The position numbers and the translations under genes were made by a program. The notes below the pieces were generated by a model. That model worked only from the letters and a program-made list of their open reading frames with translations, had not been told where the DNA came from and did not search any database. Shown here piece by piece: positions 44,321-55,185 of a stretch of 64,000 nt of DNA (positions are counted from its first letter, which is position 1; each line of letters opens with the position of its first letter). Origin of the DNA: Timema cristinae (Eukaryota; Arthropoda; Insecta; Phasmatodea; Timematidae); the NCBI GenBank assembly GCA_039000515.1, contig JBCFYV010002255.1, positions 46,070,831 to 46,134,830 of the forward strand. The letters are read 5' to 3'.

Positions 44321-47300
44321 TTGAATTGGAGACAGGAAATGGAGGGACGAACCTCCCACCACCGCTGGCTACTAGTCTCCCTCACCACACGGCAGGAACA
44401 CTGCTGGCGAGCCTGGGACACGGTGCTCGAAACCCCGCTTCGGTGAGGGAGACAGGGATCGTGGCGGTGGTGACAGTGGGGCCGTCTTCAGCCCCTCAAC
44501 CGGGATTTAGTTGCCGGTTAAATCAGGTAGGTGGGGCCGTGTAAATGGCGTCCCTCTTCGTATCGTAGAAGAGAGGATTAAACAATTGAGGCGTTTCTTT
44601 TATACTAGTAGAGAAATTACCTTATATCTTGGTGCTCCAGCAAGCTATCGTGACGCATTATACTGGCTTTAAGAACAAATTACTAATTTGCTCCATCGAC
44701 TGCAGGACCATGGCGTTAGCGCCGAGGATCATGTTAGCTTACTTTTGAATAGCACTGACTCTACGCTGATCCCTGTGTATGTCTCATTTAGGCGAGCAGA
44801 TAAGTTAGACGCTGGATCCGTGCTTGATAACGTAAGTCGCGTGTTGCAAAGTAATAGTTTGTTTTTGAGTACAACACCACTGTAGGGTTAAACTCAGCCA
44901 TTTTAAGGAGCCTCAAGGGAGTGGACGTTATTGTGATAAACTCGCTCCCACTAGCACATATAGCCGTAAAAACCAAGGGATCATTAAGATTCAAAATGGC
45001 GACACACTTTGTCTTGTCCGTGCCTTGGTTATTGCTAAAGCTATATGGGATTATTAAAAAAAACAGGATGCAAGGAAGTGAACACCTTTAAACAAATTAA
45101 AATTGGCCGTATTATTCAAAAACTCAAAGAAATGGAACTATGACGTGATGCCCGTGTGATTCTTTTGAAAGGTGGTGGAATAACTGAACTGAAACAATTT
45201 CAAACATACCTCTCCGAATACAAACTCACGGTGTTCAGGGAACGTCGGGGGAGACAGGTCCTATATGAGGGGCCTACTCCTCCCGAACATTCCTTTAAGG
45301 GCTACCTTGATTTGTAATTTCACAACGACATGCAAAACTATTTTGATGTCATAACATCCTTGACCGCCGCATTTAAGTGCTCGTACTTTTGTCGTGAATG
45401 CCGTGTGCCATTCAGTAATAAGAATGGGCACTACTGTGATTCCGCGTGCAAAAAGCGCTTCGCTAAAGTGTTTGTAGCGGAGGACAATTTATGGTCTGTA
45501 AAGACTGTGGGCGTTGGTTAACAAACCAGACGTGCTTTGATAACCATAAACGTCCCGGTTTTTGAAGAGGTCACCCGTCGGTCTGTTATGTCAAAAAGGT
45601 TTGTGAGGTATGTGGGCAATTTTTCAGTTTGGAAAAAGCAGAATATTCACATAGGTTTTATGAGACTTTTTGTAGAGTATGCAAGAGCTATCGTCATTTT
45701 GGTCATTTCTGTTATATGAAGCAAGCCCCATCAAAGCTGTTACTGGAAAAGAGCAATTTCATGTTTGTATTCTATGATTTTGAATGCAGGCAAGAAACGC
45801 TTCTTCAAGGTGCAGCCGGCACGTACTTGCACGAACATAACCTATCTGTCGCGCAGACGTGTTGCAAGGCCTGCGTTCATATAGATGCAAATGACCATCA
45901 TTGCACAGAATGTGGGTGCGATAGGACTCGCATATTAAAGGGTGATACCACAATGGCCCAATTTTTTTAATTCATAGACAAATTAAAGCATCAATATTTA
46001 AGGATATCAACCACCTAGGCCATAATGCAAAAGCCTATGATGGAAATTTAATTTTAAAATATATGATGGAGGTTAAAAAATGGACTCCAGAGCATTATAA
46101 TGAACGGTGGGAAAATCATGTCCATGCGTTACGGCACGCTCCACTTTAATGAATCGCTGAACTTTCTCCCCATGTCGTTGTTCCAAATTTCCCAAAACAT
46201 TCGGCTTGGGGGGAGTCTTTGGCCAAGGGACATTTCCCCCATTTTTTCAACAAAAAATAAAACGTGGGGGATAGGGAACCCTTGCCACCAAAGGAGGACT
46301 AGGCATCGGTGAGATGTCAGTTGAGGGGAAGGTGCACTTTGAGAAGTGGTATTACGCGTTGGTCAAAGAAAATTATGTCTTTGATTTTAAACGCGAGTTG
46401 GAACTGTATTGTGTGAAAATTGTAGAGATCCTAGGGAAGGCCTGTTTAAAGTTTAGAGACATGCTCATGGAGAAATCAAAGGTGGATCCTTTCAGAGAGG
46501 CGTATACGATAGCCGGAGTGGGCATGTTGGTTTACCACCGGAGTCATCTTAAGGAGAATACTATCGGTATTGTCCCTAACGGTGGTACCGGTGTGCAGAC
46601 CAACAGTCGCACGTCGCTGTGCAATGGCTCTGCTGGGAGGCCCATCAATGCGGTGTCTGTATTCTTCATGCGGGTGACGGCCGTGAGGAATATGTGCTAG
46701 GGCGACGTGTAGATGGTGTTGTTAAAGCTGAAGATACCACCACCGTCTTTCAGTTCTAAGGCTGTTATTGGAACGGGTGCCCTCTCTACTACCATGACAG
46801 GACCACCCCTATCAAAAATAAACCCCACGAGACCATGGAGACGCACTCTAAAGTGACAATGGCTTGTTTGTAAAAGTTTAAGAAAGCCGGCTACACGGTC
46901 GTAGAGATGTGAGAGTGTACGAAACGCATAGACGAAGACTTGCAGCAATTTGTACTCCAGCACGAGGTATATACTAAGGAGCCTCTCAGCCCTAGGAATG
47001 CATTTTTGGAGGGCGTACAAATTGTATCAATCTCTTCAATGAAGCAGACCTTTCTTGTGGAGAGAAGATCAAGTATTTGGATGTGTGTTCATTGTTTCCT
47101 TTCGTTTGAAAGTACAAAAAATACCCCGTCGGCCACCCCAAAATTCACTTAGAACGAAATTGTCCGTCTATAGATCAAGTAGAAGGCATAGCCAAAGTTA
47201 CAGTGACGCCTCCGCGGGATTTATTCATTCCCTTATTGCCTACACGGATGCACGACAAGTTAATGTTCATCTTGTGCAGGAAATGTGGGGAGGAGAAAAA

Positions 47301-48378
47301 CTAAGGCGCGTGTCAGCACAACGACATAAAAGATCGCTGGTTGACAGGCATCTGGGTGATTGACGAAATCCGGAAAGCCTTTGAGAAAGCCTAGACCGTT
47401 GAAGCAGTACACGAAGTGTGGGAGTACAATGTATCTCTTTACGACCGTCAGACACGTTCTGGCGGATTGTTTCACGGGTACATTGATACTTTTTTTGAAA
47501 ATTAACAAGAACCAGCGGATGGCCAGAGTGGTGTACCTCACAAGAGGAAAAGCTAACTTATATTCAAAATTATGAGGAAAGGGAAGGGGTAAAACTCGAT
47601 TTCGACTCTGTTTGTAAAAACACTGGTCTCCGCACTCTAGCTAAACTTGGGGAAAGTTTGGGCAAAGACGCGATTTACCACACGTAGCCTTTGTTAACGA
47701 CTATCAAGGAATCAACAATTATCTAACGGATACTTACATCACCATAGACAGCGTTATTGATGTAAATGGTATGGTTATGTTCCTCAATTACAAGGATGTG
47801 CGTGATGCGTTTTGCCCTAACCGTAACACGATTGTGGCGGTGGCATGGTACACGACTGTTATGGCTAGGTTGCATTTATACAGCATCCTTGAACAATTGG
47901 GGACCGAGTTTTGTATCATGATACCTATAGTGTTCTATTTACCGAAAGCCCCGGCAATTGGATTACGCCGACTTGATAATTTTTAGTTAACTTCACTGAT
48001 GAAATTCCGGATAAAGGTCCGGGAAGCTACATTAGCGCCTTTGTATCTGGCGGTCTCAAGAATTACGCCTACCGAGTTTGTGTTGGCGGCGATCCTGCCA
48101 AAACAAAAATGGTGTGCAAGGTTCGAGGGCTCATCATAAACTATGGCAAACGGAACGATGTTAATTTTGACGCTTTGAAAGCGATGGTCACTGAACAGGC
48201 CACGGAAAGGTACATACAGATACCTCACAAAATTGTAAGAAAATGTCTTATGACTGTATGTACCTCTTCGCAGACTAAAGTCTACCGGCCCGTGTACACC
48301 AAACGTTGGATAACCGATGATTTTAATACGTTGCCGTTTGGGTATCAGAGTTCTTCCAAACGCACTCGCCACAACTAA
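44321..48378 (+). pseudogene. Polinton B family-B DNA polymerase (PolB), decayed
   Basis: Starts at the exon after the acceptor at 44320 and ends at the TAA at 48378. Readable parts: the N-terminal 'LYLGAPASYRDAL' region (44626-44665), 'HNDMQNYFDVITSLTAAFK' (about 45322-45378), cysteine-rich fingers (45380-45720), exonuclease motif I 'FVFYDFECRQE' (45764-45796), motif II near 46020, 'NGGKIMSM' (46101-46124), and a motif III block where the expected Asp is Ile ('CVKIVEIL'). Polymerase motif A 'YLDVC' is at 47074-47088 with a TGA shortly after. In motif C (47920-47928) the second Asp is Tyr (DTY). Ten or more stops or frameshifts. Family role: replicates the element, probably protein-primed. 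Confidence 0.85.
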
Positions 48379-48979
48379 AAGGTGATTATTTAGACGGGCT
48401 GAATAATCATCTTTTTTTCTTTCACTCTAGAAAGTTCCACTGACATACCATTTTTCAATGAAATGAGATTATTTTCATATTTTTTTCTCCATGAAAACAA
48501 CATATTTTTTAAATTTAATATATTCACCCGGTTTGCTTTTTTTATATTTTTTTATTTGCCAGTATAATCCTCCGCCGACCATATATTTTTCTAGTCAATT
48601 AGTTGTTTGTATATATTTTAATTCTAGTCAATTATAATAAACTGTTTGTATATATATTTTTTTAAATCTAGTCAAATATTATAATCTGTTTGTACATATA
48701 TTTATTTTCTTTTAAATTGAAACCATCAATATGTATATATCATATTTAGTACCGAAGCCACTATTCCCCCCTATATTGCAAATATTCAAAGTATAATTTT
48801 CACTGTGTGTAAATAAATATTGTAAAAAAACAGTTATGTTAATGCTAATAAATATATATATATTGTAAATATTCACAGTATACTTTACACTGTGTGTATA
48901 CGTTTTCACGATTTAATAAATATTGTAAAAACTGTTATGTTTATGTTTTAAAGTCTACACCCACACCTCTCTCCTATCC
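48379..48979. other. PolB-ATPase spacer with ~70-bp AT-rich repeats
   Basis: 'ATTGTAAATATTCACAGTAT' and 'ACTTTACACTGTGTGT' blocks repeat (about 48775-48815 and 48860-48905). Segments around 48600-48700 repeat 'TCTAGTCAATTATAAT'. The equivalent spacer in Polinton C (56911-57660) also carries tandem AT-rich units. Confidence 0.6.
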
Positions 48980-48987
48980 TATAAATA
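48980..48987 (+). promoter_or_regulatory. TATA box of the Polinton B ATPase gene
   Basis: TATAAATA in 'CCTATAAATACAAG', 38 bp before the ATG at 49025. The same box and spacing precede the ATPase ATG in Polinton C (56903-56910). Confidence 0.65.
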
Positions 48988-49024
48988 CAAGCTCATATAG
49001 CTTATAAGCTCATTCTCAAACATT

Positions 49025-49664
49025 ATGGACAAGTTGAAACATCCATTTTCAGCCATTATAAGCGGCCCTTCCGGCTGTGGAAAGTCACATTTTGTAGCAG
49101 ATTTTTTCTGTCACTTGGACACAATGTGTGACGTTAAGTTTGATAAAAATTTCATGGTATTGTGCTTTATGGCAACCGGGATTCGAACGTCATATTCTGT
49201 AAGGGTTTGCCGGAAATGGATGACAATTGTAATGACTCTCCACAGCTGATTATCCTGGACGACCTGATGCGTGAAGCCAACGAAGTGATAGTCGATCTTT
49301 TCACCAAAGGATGCCACCATCAATATATTAGCGTCATGTACTTTATACAAAATATATTTTTCAGGTCAAGCACCAAAGAGACATTTCTTTAAACGCACAT
49401 TATACCGTGCTTTTTAAAAATCCCAGGGATAAAGCTCAGATTCAACAATTTGCACGTCAAGTGTGTCCTGAAAATCCCCGTGTTTTACAAGAGGCTTACT
49501 CTGATGCTAAAAGTACTCCTCACGGGTATATATTGTTAGATTTCAAACAAGGTACACCAGAATGGATCAGATATAGAACCCACACAAATGTCGGCTATTG
49601 CTTGTATCTACCACGCAAAAGCTATAAAAACACCGACACTTCCCGATTACAGATCATTTCATAA
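49025..49664 (+). pseudogene. Polinton B packaging ATPase
   Basis: ATG 49025. The Walker A 'SGPSGCGKSHF' is intact near residue 13. A frameshift near 49160-49180 and another near 49365 move the frame. Walker B 'QLIILDDLM' lies near 49243-49270 with 'DLFTKGCHHQYISVMYFIQN' downstream. The C-terminus 'LFKNPRDKAQIQQFARQVCP' runs to TAA 49662-49664. FtsK/HerA-like packaging motor of Polinton/adintovirus type. Both nucleotide-binding motifs survive but the frame is broken at least twice. It follows PolB and precedes the core-type gene by two bases. Confidence 0.85.
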
Positions 49665-49666
49665 CA

Positions 49667-49995
49667 ATGAGTCCCAAAGTGTTGACGCAGGCCCCTCTGA
49701 TACTTGAAATGTATCGCATGAATCCGCAGCAACGTGTCGCCTTGATGAAAACGGCCGACAAGAAACTGGTTGACTCTGTTTGCGAGTGTGCCTACAACAC
49801 TTTAAAAGGGCTGGTGCCGTTGAAAAATGCGCAGAAGACAAAGTTACGTGCTCACAAACAGGTGTTGCTAAATTGGTTAAACAAGGATAGTGCTGGAAGA
49901 AGAAGAGATGACTACTCTTTCAGAAAGGAGGAGCGTTCTTGCCCTTAATTTAAGCCCCTTTGATCAGTGGTGTCCTCGGTTCCTTATTCAACTAG
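49667..49995 (+). pseudogene. Polinton B small basic protein with hydrophobic tail
   Basis: ATG 49667. The N-terminal half ('MNPQQRVALMKTADKKLVD') is basic. A frameshift near 49895 is followed by the lysine/arginine patch and a hydrophobic C-terminal tail, ending at TAG 49993. The Polinton C copy (56214-55882) is unbroken. The family is conserved next to the ATPase in Polintons and adintoviruses; a core or membrane-active particle protein is inferred. Confidence 0.7.
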
Positions 49996-50001
49996 TAAAT
50001 A

Positions 50002-50536
50002 ATGGAATACACGAAAAATATGATATTAGTGTCCCTGGAAACATTACACCATTACGAGCAACAGCACCAACAAGTTGTATTGGCAACAAATCTAGTGGTC
50101 TCCGAGTTTGACAAGGAAATGGAAAAAAATCCTCGCTTCAAAACTTGACAACAAGTCCTAATAGACTTTATACCAACAAGTACTACAGTGCTATCTGCAC
50201 TTTAGTCAACACCCTCCGCCATCTGAAAATAACACCACCACCACCACCCCTGAAGTGTCTGTACTTCCCATCCCTGCTGTACTTAATATTGTACTAGCAC
50301 AGGCACGTAAAAAGCTGAACTTTTACTAGAACATATCATTTCCCGAGGCGGAATCTCTTGGAACTCAAACGGAGAAATGCGTATTCAAGATACACCTCTC
50401 CGTGGATCCAATATTGTGGATTTAGTCAATGATATGGTCAGAGAAAGAAGACACAGTGAACTGTCAGGGTGGCGAGAGTTCCTCACGGTGCTGCAAAAAA
50501 TTAACGTTCCAAAAGAATTTATTGTAAATCCGAAAC
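50002..50536 (+). pseudogene. Polinton B unknown protein X, truncated at the B/C junction
   Basis: ATG 50002. 'LVSLETLHHYEQQHQQVVLA' shows a Gln-rich helical N-terminus. TGA near 50147. Then, in another frame, 'ARKKAELLLEHIISRGGISW' and 'IVDLVNDMVRERRHSELSG' (about 50305-50470). Homology to X of Polinton C stops at 'AATCCGAAACG' (50529-50539), where the sequence passes into the minus-strand Polinton C. I do not know the function. Confidence 0.6.
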
Positions 50537-51031
50537 GACGAGTGTGTCGATCAAATCTTTGCAAAAGCGTGCGACGGGTGTCAACCACATATCCCGGTGG
50601 TCGACGGCAACATCAATGAGGTCCCATACATCACAAAAACGCGACCAGCTAGGTGCTAGATGGGAGACACGTTTGAGTTCGCCGTATTGTTTCTCGTTGA
50701 TGACGACCATACGGTCACCGCACATGCATCTCAGAGATATTTTATGGTCAGTCGGATTAATCTCCTGAGGAGGCTGAGTGTTGCTGAAAAACTTTGATAT
50801 GACTGGCTTGTAGTTGCCAAGTACTTGCCACTCTGTACGGTTAAATACCGCACACTTTCCTCCACATTTTTCTTTCCGGACATAAGGCGTAACAATTTTC
50901 TTGGCGCTCATGCTGACGATGACTCGTTTGGCATCGACTTCGTCCAGTGGAAATAAATTGTTGTAAATACTGGTGATGGCAAGCGACTTCACCAGCTTTT
51001 CTTTGTGGCTGCAAACGTCTTGCCCTTCCAT
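50519..51031 (-). CDS. Intact 170-codon unknown ORF, last gene of Polinton C
   Basis: ATG 51031, TAA at 50519. It is the longest uninterrupted Polinton ORF here. It has two small Cys clusters ('KCGGKC' near residue 55, 'RCMCG' near residue 101) and an aromatic C-terminal part ('WSRFCDVWDLIDVAV'). A TATAAAA box (51091-51097) and a CCAAT box (51109-51113) lie upstream. The last ~5 codons and the stop are read from the antisense of Polinton B gene X, so the natural C-terminus is lost or replaced at the junction. I do not recognise the family. The gene lies immediately downstream of the protease. Confidence 0.6.
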   Translation of the reverse strand: MEGQDVCSHKEKLVKSLAITSIYNNLFPLDEVDAKRVIVSMSAKKIVTPYVRKEKCGGKCAVFNRTEWQVLGNYKPVISKFFSNTQPPQEINPTDHKISLRCMCGDRMVVINEKQYGELKRVSHLAPSWSRFCDVWDLIDVAVDHRDMWLTPVARFCKDLIDTLVVSDLQ

Positions 51032-51090
51032 GATGTTTGATAGCTTTAACGACTGTCGTAGTTATGGCCACGCCACTGACGGGAAGCCCC

Positions 51091-51097
51091 TTTTATA
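51091..51097 (-). promoter_or_regulatory. TATA box (with CCAAT box) of the 170-codon ORF
   Basis: Minus-strand 'CCTATAAAAGGGG', 60 bp before the ATG, with 'CCAAT' at 51113-51109, about 12 bp further upstream. Confidence 0.6.
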
Positions 51098-51219
51098 GGC
51101 GCACGCTGATTGGACACAGACTCTTGATGATTAACAGGAACCTAGCGTCTTGTATAAAGTGTTGTAATAACTCAAAACCTTAGCTTCGTTACGTGTATGA
51201 ATGGTGGGTGAGAATAGGG

Positions 51220-51595
51220 TTAAGAAAGTTTTAATTGGAATGTGCTGGGCACGATAAATGATGTATACATGAAACAGTATTGGCCGCAAACGTCTGAGGC
51301 TATACTCTGATGTAGTATCGTGTTATAAGACGTGTGGGAAATGTTTTTGCGTATAAATGCCAGATGTGACTCCATACGGGGTGGAAAAAAATAGCCGTAA
51401 AAATATTGTCCCGCTCCATTTTTGTCGATAAAGATGGCGACCTAATGACTCCCAGACTTGGTGTGTGGATCCATGTTTATGATAAAAAGCGGCACTTCAC
51501 GCTATTCTTGCGGCTAGTTGATCAGTGGGGAAAAAACCCGACCGTACAAAACGGAACCACGGGTTTATTTTTAACGCACGTCTTATGGTGTGCAT
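51220..51595 (-). pseudogene. Polinton C adenain-like cysteine protease
   Basis: Probable ATG 51595; stop 51220-51222. The first ~30 codons ('MHTIRRALKINPWFRFVRSG') are in one frame. After a shift near 51510 the frame gives 'LFIINMDPHTKSGSH' (catalytic His at 51445-51447). Next comes a TAG at 51442-51444 where the family has an aromatic residue, then 'VAIFIDKNGAGQYF' and 'SDVCGQYCFMY' (catalytic Cys codon 51286-51288). The order His ... acidic ... Cys fits the adenovirus/Polinton maturation protease (C5-like), which cleaves capsid precursors. One stop and one frameshift make it inactive. Confidence 0.8.
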
Positions 51596-51599
51596 GTCC

Positions 51600-52062
51600 A
51601 TCTTCAATTATCCAATCTCGAAGACTCCAAACGATGAATGCCAAAATGAAATTCCATACAAAACTATGTTTCATGCACGTGGTACGGCCAAGTTTAGGTG
51701 TTTTCAAAATGAACAAACACTGTCGTAGAGATCTATTACAGGTGTAGGTATGTATTTGGCTGGAAAGCTTTTATTTTATGCCCCCTTGAAGAAGACAATT
51801 TCTGCACTCTTTGTGGCATGGGAGATGAGGGATTCGAGCAGGCTGTAATCCACATCACCACTATCACAGGCAATACCATGCAGTTTATTGAGTATATACT
51901 CGGGTTGCTTTTTAGCAGTGGTTGAAATTTCCTCGATAGCTTATGGGGGTTTTAACACCCAATGTTTTAGTCATGTACCTCATGCAGATACATACTCAGT
52001 TCCTTGACGATAAACACTTTGCTGTCGTCAATGAAGATCTGGAAATCTACAATGGCGTCCAT
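51600..52062 (-). pseudogene. Polinton C unknown 'IVDFQ' protein
   Basis: ATG 52062. 'MDAIVDFQIFIDDSKVFIVK' opens the gene. TAA stops lie near 51970 and 51957, and in another frame it continues as 'KKQPEYILNKLHGIACDSGD' and 'SAEIVFFKGA' (51800-51900). I recognise this layout ('DFQ...FIVKEL', then 'HGI', then a 'V(F)KG' block) from proteins encoded by arthropod Polinton-like loci. Their function is not known to me; a nuclease-like fold is only a guess. Confidence 0.55.
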
Positions 52063-52102
52063 AATTTAAATGAATGGTGTAAGGTGTGGGAAGTAGCTTA
52101 TA

Positions 52103-53401
52103 TTAATACCGAAAATCGGTCACGACGTTTCTGTTCTTGTCGATGGTGATGATGTTGGCAAACTCTTCATACACGACATATTTGGTGGTATCATTGAGAG
52201 CTATATTGAAGAGCACTTCGATGCTCAGAGAACCATAACTCAACAAATTACAATTCGACGTCATGTGGGTGGACAGATTAGGTGTGAGATCGAAAGCCAT
52301 AAGAGGATATCCCTTAGAGAAAGCTTACCGTATGATGCCATTACTTTCGTTCATGAAATATATACCGTTCCAGAAAAGTGTGTGGAAAGACATGACATAG
52401 TTGCCGTTTGAAAAATCGGGTTGTAATGGTTTGGTTGGGAAATGTTCCCCGTTTTAGTACAGCGTGAAATGGTTCATGTTGTATGATTTGAAGTTGAACG
52501 GGTTCTTGATGATGTATCCGTTGAACACAGCTTTTGATTCAAATCCCACGATGAATCGTTTGGGTAATTTCCCGATGAATACGTTGTCCAGTGATTTCCC
52601 TTACCCACCCATAGGTAAAGTGAGTGTTTTTACGTCCACACGGGGATGGAATAGTTTTCGGGAGTGACGTTTATTGCCTTGGCATGTGCCAACAGTATAT
52701 AAGGCGCTACTTTGACACGCCGAACTAGAAAACATACTTCAATTATGTGAACCTCAAAGTGTTGGATTTTAGGGAAGGCCATTAGAATAAACCCGTCTAT
52801 GGAATGGATCAACTTTACTCTGAGTTCGTTACCATTTAAAAGGTATTTATATTAGTTAAACATATACCCCAAAAGATCCACCGTCTTCCTTTTGCAGTGA
52901 GACTGCGATGGGCCTCAAATCCCTTGTTACCCAGGTTAACATCCTCAAAGGTTTCGGGGCTGTCTTCGAATAACAGACCACAACTCAAATGTGGACTTTT
53001 GGATTCACTTTTGTAATTGAGCAAAATCTCAATGTATGATCTATAAGCATAAGTGTTGCTTGACGGTGAGACTAGTTTTTGGTTTAAAAACACATCCACC
53101 TGTGTGAATATTGAATGCAACCAGTTGTTGACGGGAGAGATTTGATCATCCTCTGGTAAAGCGCTACCGTTGGGTTTTATGATAGCCGCCCTGAGATAAA
53201 GCATAGTCTTTGTAAGATCGATATAGAACTCGCCCTGACCGGTAACGGTAAATTCGATAGGTGAATCATTGTTGAGGGAAGAGATATATCTGTACTGGAG
53301 CCATTGTCCACTTTCAAGACAGATTTGCATGGGTGGGACTAAAAAGAGTTCACTGCTGGTACACTCACAGGACGGGGGGGGGGGGGGGGTAGAAACGACA
53401 T
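52103..53401 (-). pseudogene. Polinton C major capsid protein (double jelly-roll)
   Basis: ATG 53401, followed at once by a run of 16 C (53374-53389) that throws the frame. The main open part runs 53330-52836: 'PIEFTVTGQGEFYIDLTKTM', 'ISPVNNWLHSIFTQVDVFLN' and 'SNTYAYRSYIEILLNYKSES'. This is the diagnostic N-terminal jelly roll of Polinton/adintovirus hexon-like proteins (annotated elsewhere as 'F54H12.2-like'). The second half is in shifting frames: 'LPKRFIVGFESKAVFNGY' near 52510-52570, 'MAFDLTPNLSTHM' at 52300, and the conserved end 'EFANIITIDKNRNVV' near 52110-52160. Several frameshifts; no functional capsid protein. Confidence 0.9.
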
Positions 53402-53439
53402 TTTAACTGAAAATATCTACCACTTCTTTCTAGATCATT

Positions 53440-53815
53440 TTACATCGGACAACGACAGAAGACTGACGTCGGTGCTTCTTAGGACACTCTTTATAGCCTG
53501 AGCCGGTAATCAGTGTTTTGATCATCTGTTCCACCTTGAATTTTAGCTTTTTTCCAGCCTCACCAACACACTGCCATAGGGCTTCTTTGAAAGGACGACG
53601 CTGATAGGGACGTCAGAGAGCACGTCGATACCTGTATGAAGCACCGATTTTCTAATGGCTTTATCACCGCTTCACAACAATGGTAAGACGCTCTTGAAAA
53701 GGCAATTAAAAACTTACTATTCCGTGCTCTAGTTGATAGGGAACACCGTGGTAGGGTAAATATATTCCTGTTCCAGCTTGGTTGACGTAGTATCTTTTGT
53801 AGGGACAGTTCATGT
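53440..53815 (-). pseudogene. Polinton C pVI-like small protein
   Basis: Lies between penton and major capsid protein. 'ATGAACTGTCCCTACAAAAG' starts it at 53815. Across frames it shows 'NQAGTGI'-type residues, then 'SGDKAIRKSVLHTGIDVLSD' near 53600-53660, and a basic C-terminus. Position and pattern match the small amphipathic protein conserved in Polintons and compared with adenovirus protein VI. Stops near 53695 and 53735. Confidence 0.55.
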
Positions 53816-54348
53816 TGATCAGTGTCAAAATGATGGTTCACGCACCCTTTTCCAAACTCGAATGGTACAGGTTCACCAGTGTCTGTTATTATATTGATAT
53901 CCTGGCTTTAAATTGGCCTTCTAAGCCGGGCACGTAGTGAAACGTAGCATAGCTAGCTGTCTTATATACTGTAGAGGTATTTTGTGTTGTTGATAACAAC
54001 GATGCGTAAAAGCGGTGCCACAATGTCACCCATGGCCTGAGGATATCCATATAAAAGTATATTTTCGAGGACAAGTCTAGTATAATGTTGGCGGTGTACT
54101 GTGACTTTGGAAATTTGTACAATTTAATATTAGGACCGAAACCGAGTTGTAGACTTGGTTGACTAGATTGAGTCAGCAGCTGTATATTTGGTGAAGAAGA
54201 AACAAAGCCCACTCTTTTGATAGAGTTACACTGGAATCCCCTTTAAACATCTCTACATCGTTTAGGGCTTTGACCAATTCATGGATAGTACTGTAGTTTC
54301 CAGGCGGAATCTTATCCTTGAATATTTGTTCCACGCCATTAGCGTCCA
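53800..54348 (-). pseudogene. Polinton C penton (minor capsid) remnant
   Basis: Coding resemblance starts abruptly at 54348 ('VDANGVEQIFKDKIPPGNYS' and 'IHELVKALNDVEMF'). It continues with 'LQLGFGPNIKLY' near 54125, then in another frame 'YGYPQAMGDIVAPLLRIVV' near 53995-54055. The end matches the conserved 'GEPVPFEFGKGCV' block also seen in Polinton A at 25995-26035. The N-terminal third is absent, replaced by the AT-rich insert upstream. Single jelly-roll vertex protein of the capsid by family. Confidence 0.75.
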
Positions 54349-54354
54349 CCTAAT

Positions 54355-55185
54355 TATACCATACAATATTTTGGCTCTCGTATACAGGGGTGAAAAACAT
54401 TGATATTCAAATACGGCGAGAGCGGCGAGTATTGACAAGTCATATAAATTGATAGATTATAATGGACATTTTTTTCATATTGATAATTCTTGTTACCCGC
54501 TTGAACATTATTATAAAAACAAATATATAATCTCATCTTTGACATGTTAATAGGTGACCTTTGTTTATCACAAATATTACTGATATAAAATTTTGATGAA
54601 TATAATTCTGTATTAAAAGCTCCAAGTTTCCAATATGGTTTCAAATTAAATACACATTCTATAACCTGTTTCATAAATCTTCTAAATGTCATTCTCTTTA
54701 TACCCTTCCAATTTTAATTTAAAAAAAGTATATAAGTGCTTGTTGCTACATTAGATTTATCTAAATAATAATAAATATGTTCTTTATTATATTTATCACC
54801 AGTAATTTCATTGCGTAAAGTCATTTCATCTTTAGAATTATTGTAATAATCTTTGATTATTAATACCTTTTAAATAAAAGAGAATCTTGGAACACAAGCT
54901 TTTTTAAATATATGAATAATTTCTTGATTGTTTAGTAGTTTAATTAAAAATGGTACTAGAATTTATGACATTAAATTTTAAAGTATCAGCTATTCCTGGA
55001 TCATAACCTGGTCATTAATTTGAACAGTATTAAGAAACATAGCTTTATCAACTATCATAAACCTGCCTTGACGAAAAGTTATATAATCTTTATTATGAGA
55101 TAGAACACCTCCCCCCACTTTCCTTCGAAGAGGATAATACCTCAATCGTCTCTTTATGTATCTTCTCCGTCTTACATACTTTTCA
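54355..55185 (-). pseudogene. AT-rich foreign insert; possible CRESS-DNA virus capsid-like sequence
   Basis: This segment replaces most of the integrase and the penton N-terminus. It is much more AT-rich than its flanks. It opens with a strongly basic stretch ('VRRRRYIKRRLRYYPLRRK') followed by 'DYITFRQGRFMIVDKA'. It ends with 'MRLYICFYNNVQAG' and 'NVHYNLSIYMTCQYSPL' (54380-54540). About 270 codons can be followed with four to five stops. An Arg-rich N-terminus, a beta-rich body and this size and C-terminal pattern suggest a circovirus-like capsid gene. The resemblance is by eye only. It might instead be an unrelated cellular or viral gene. Confidence 0.35.

Noticed and set aside
44788..44994. 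68-codon minus-strand ORF
   Set aside because: Antisense of the Polinton B PolB N-terminal region.
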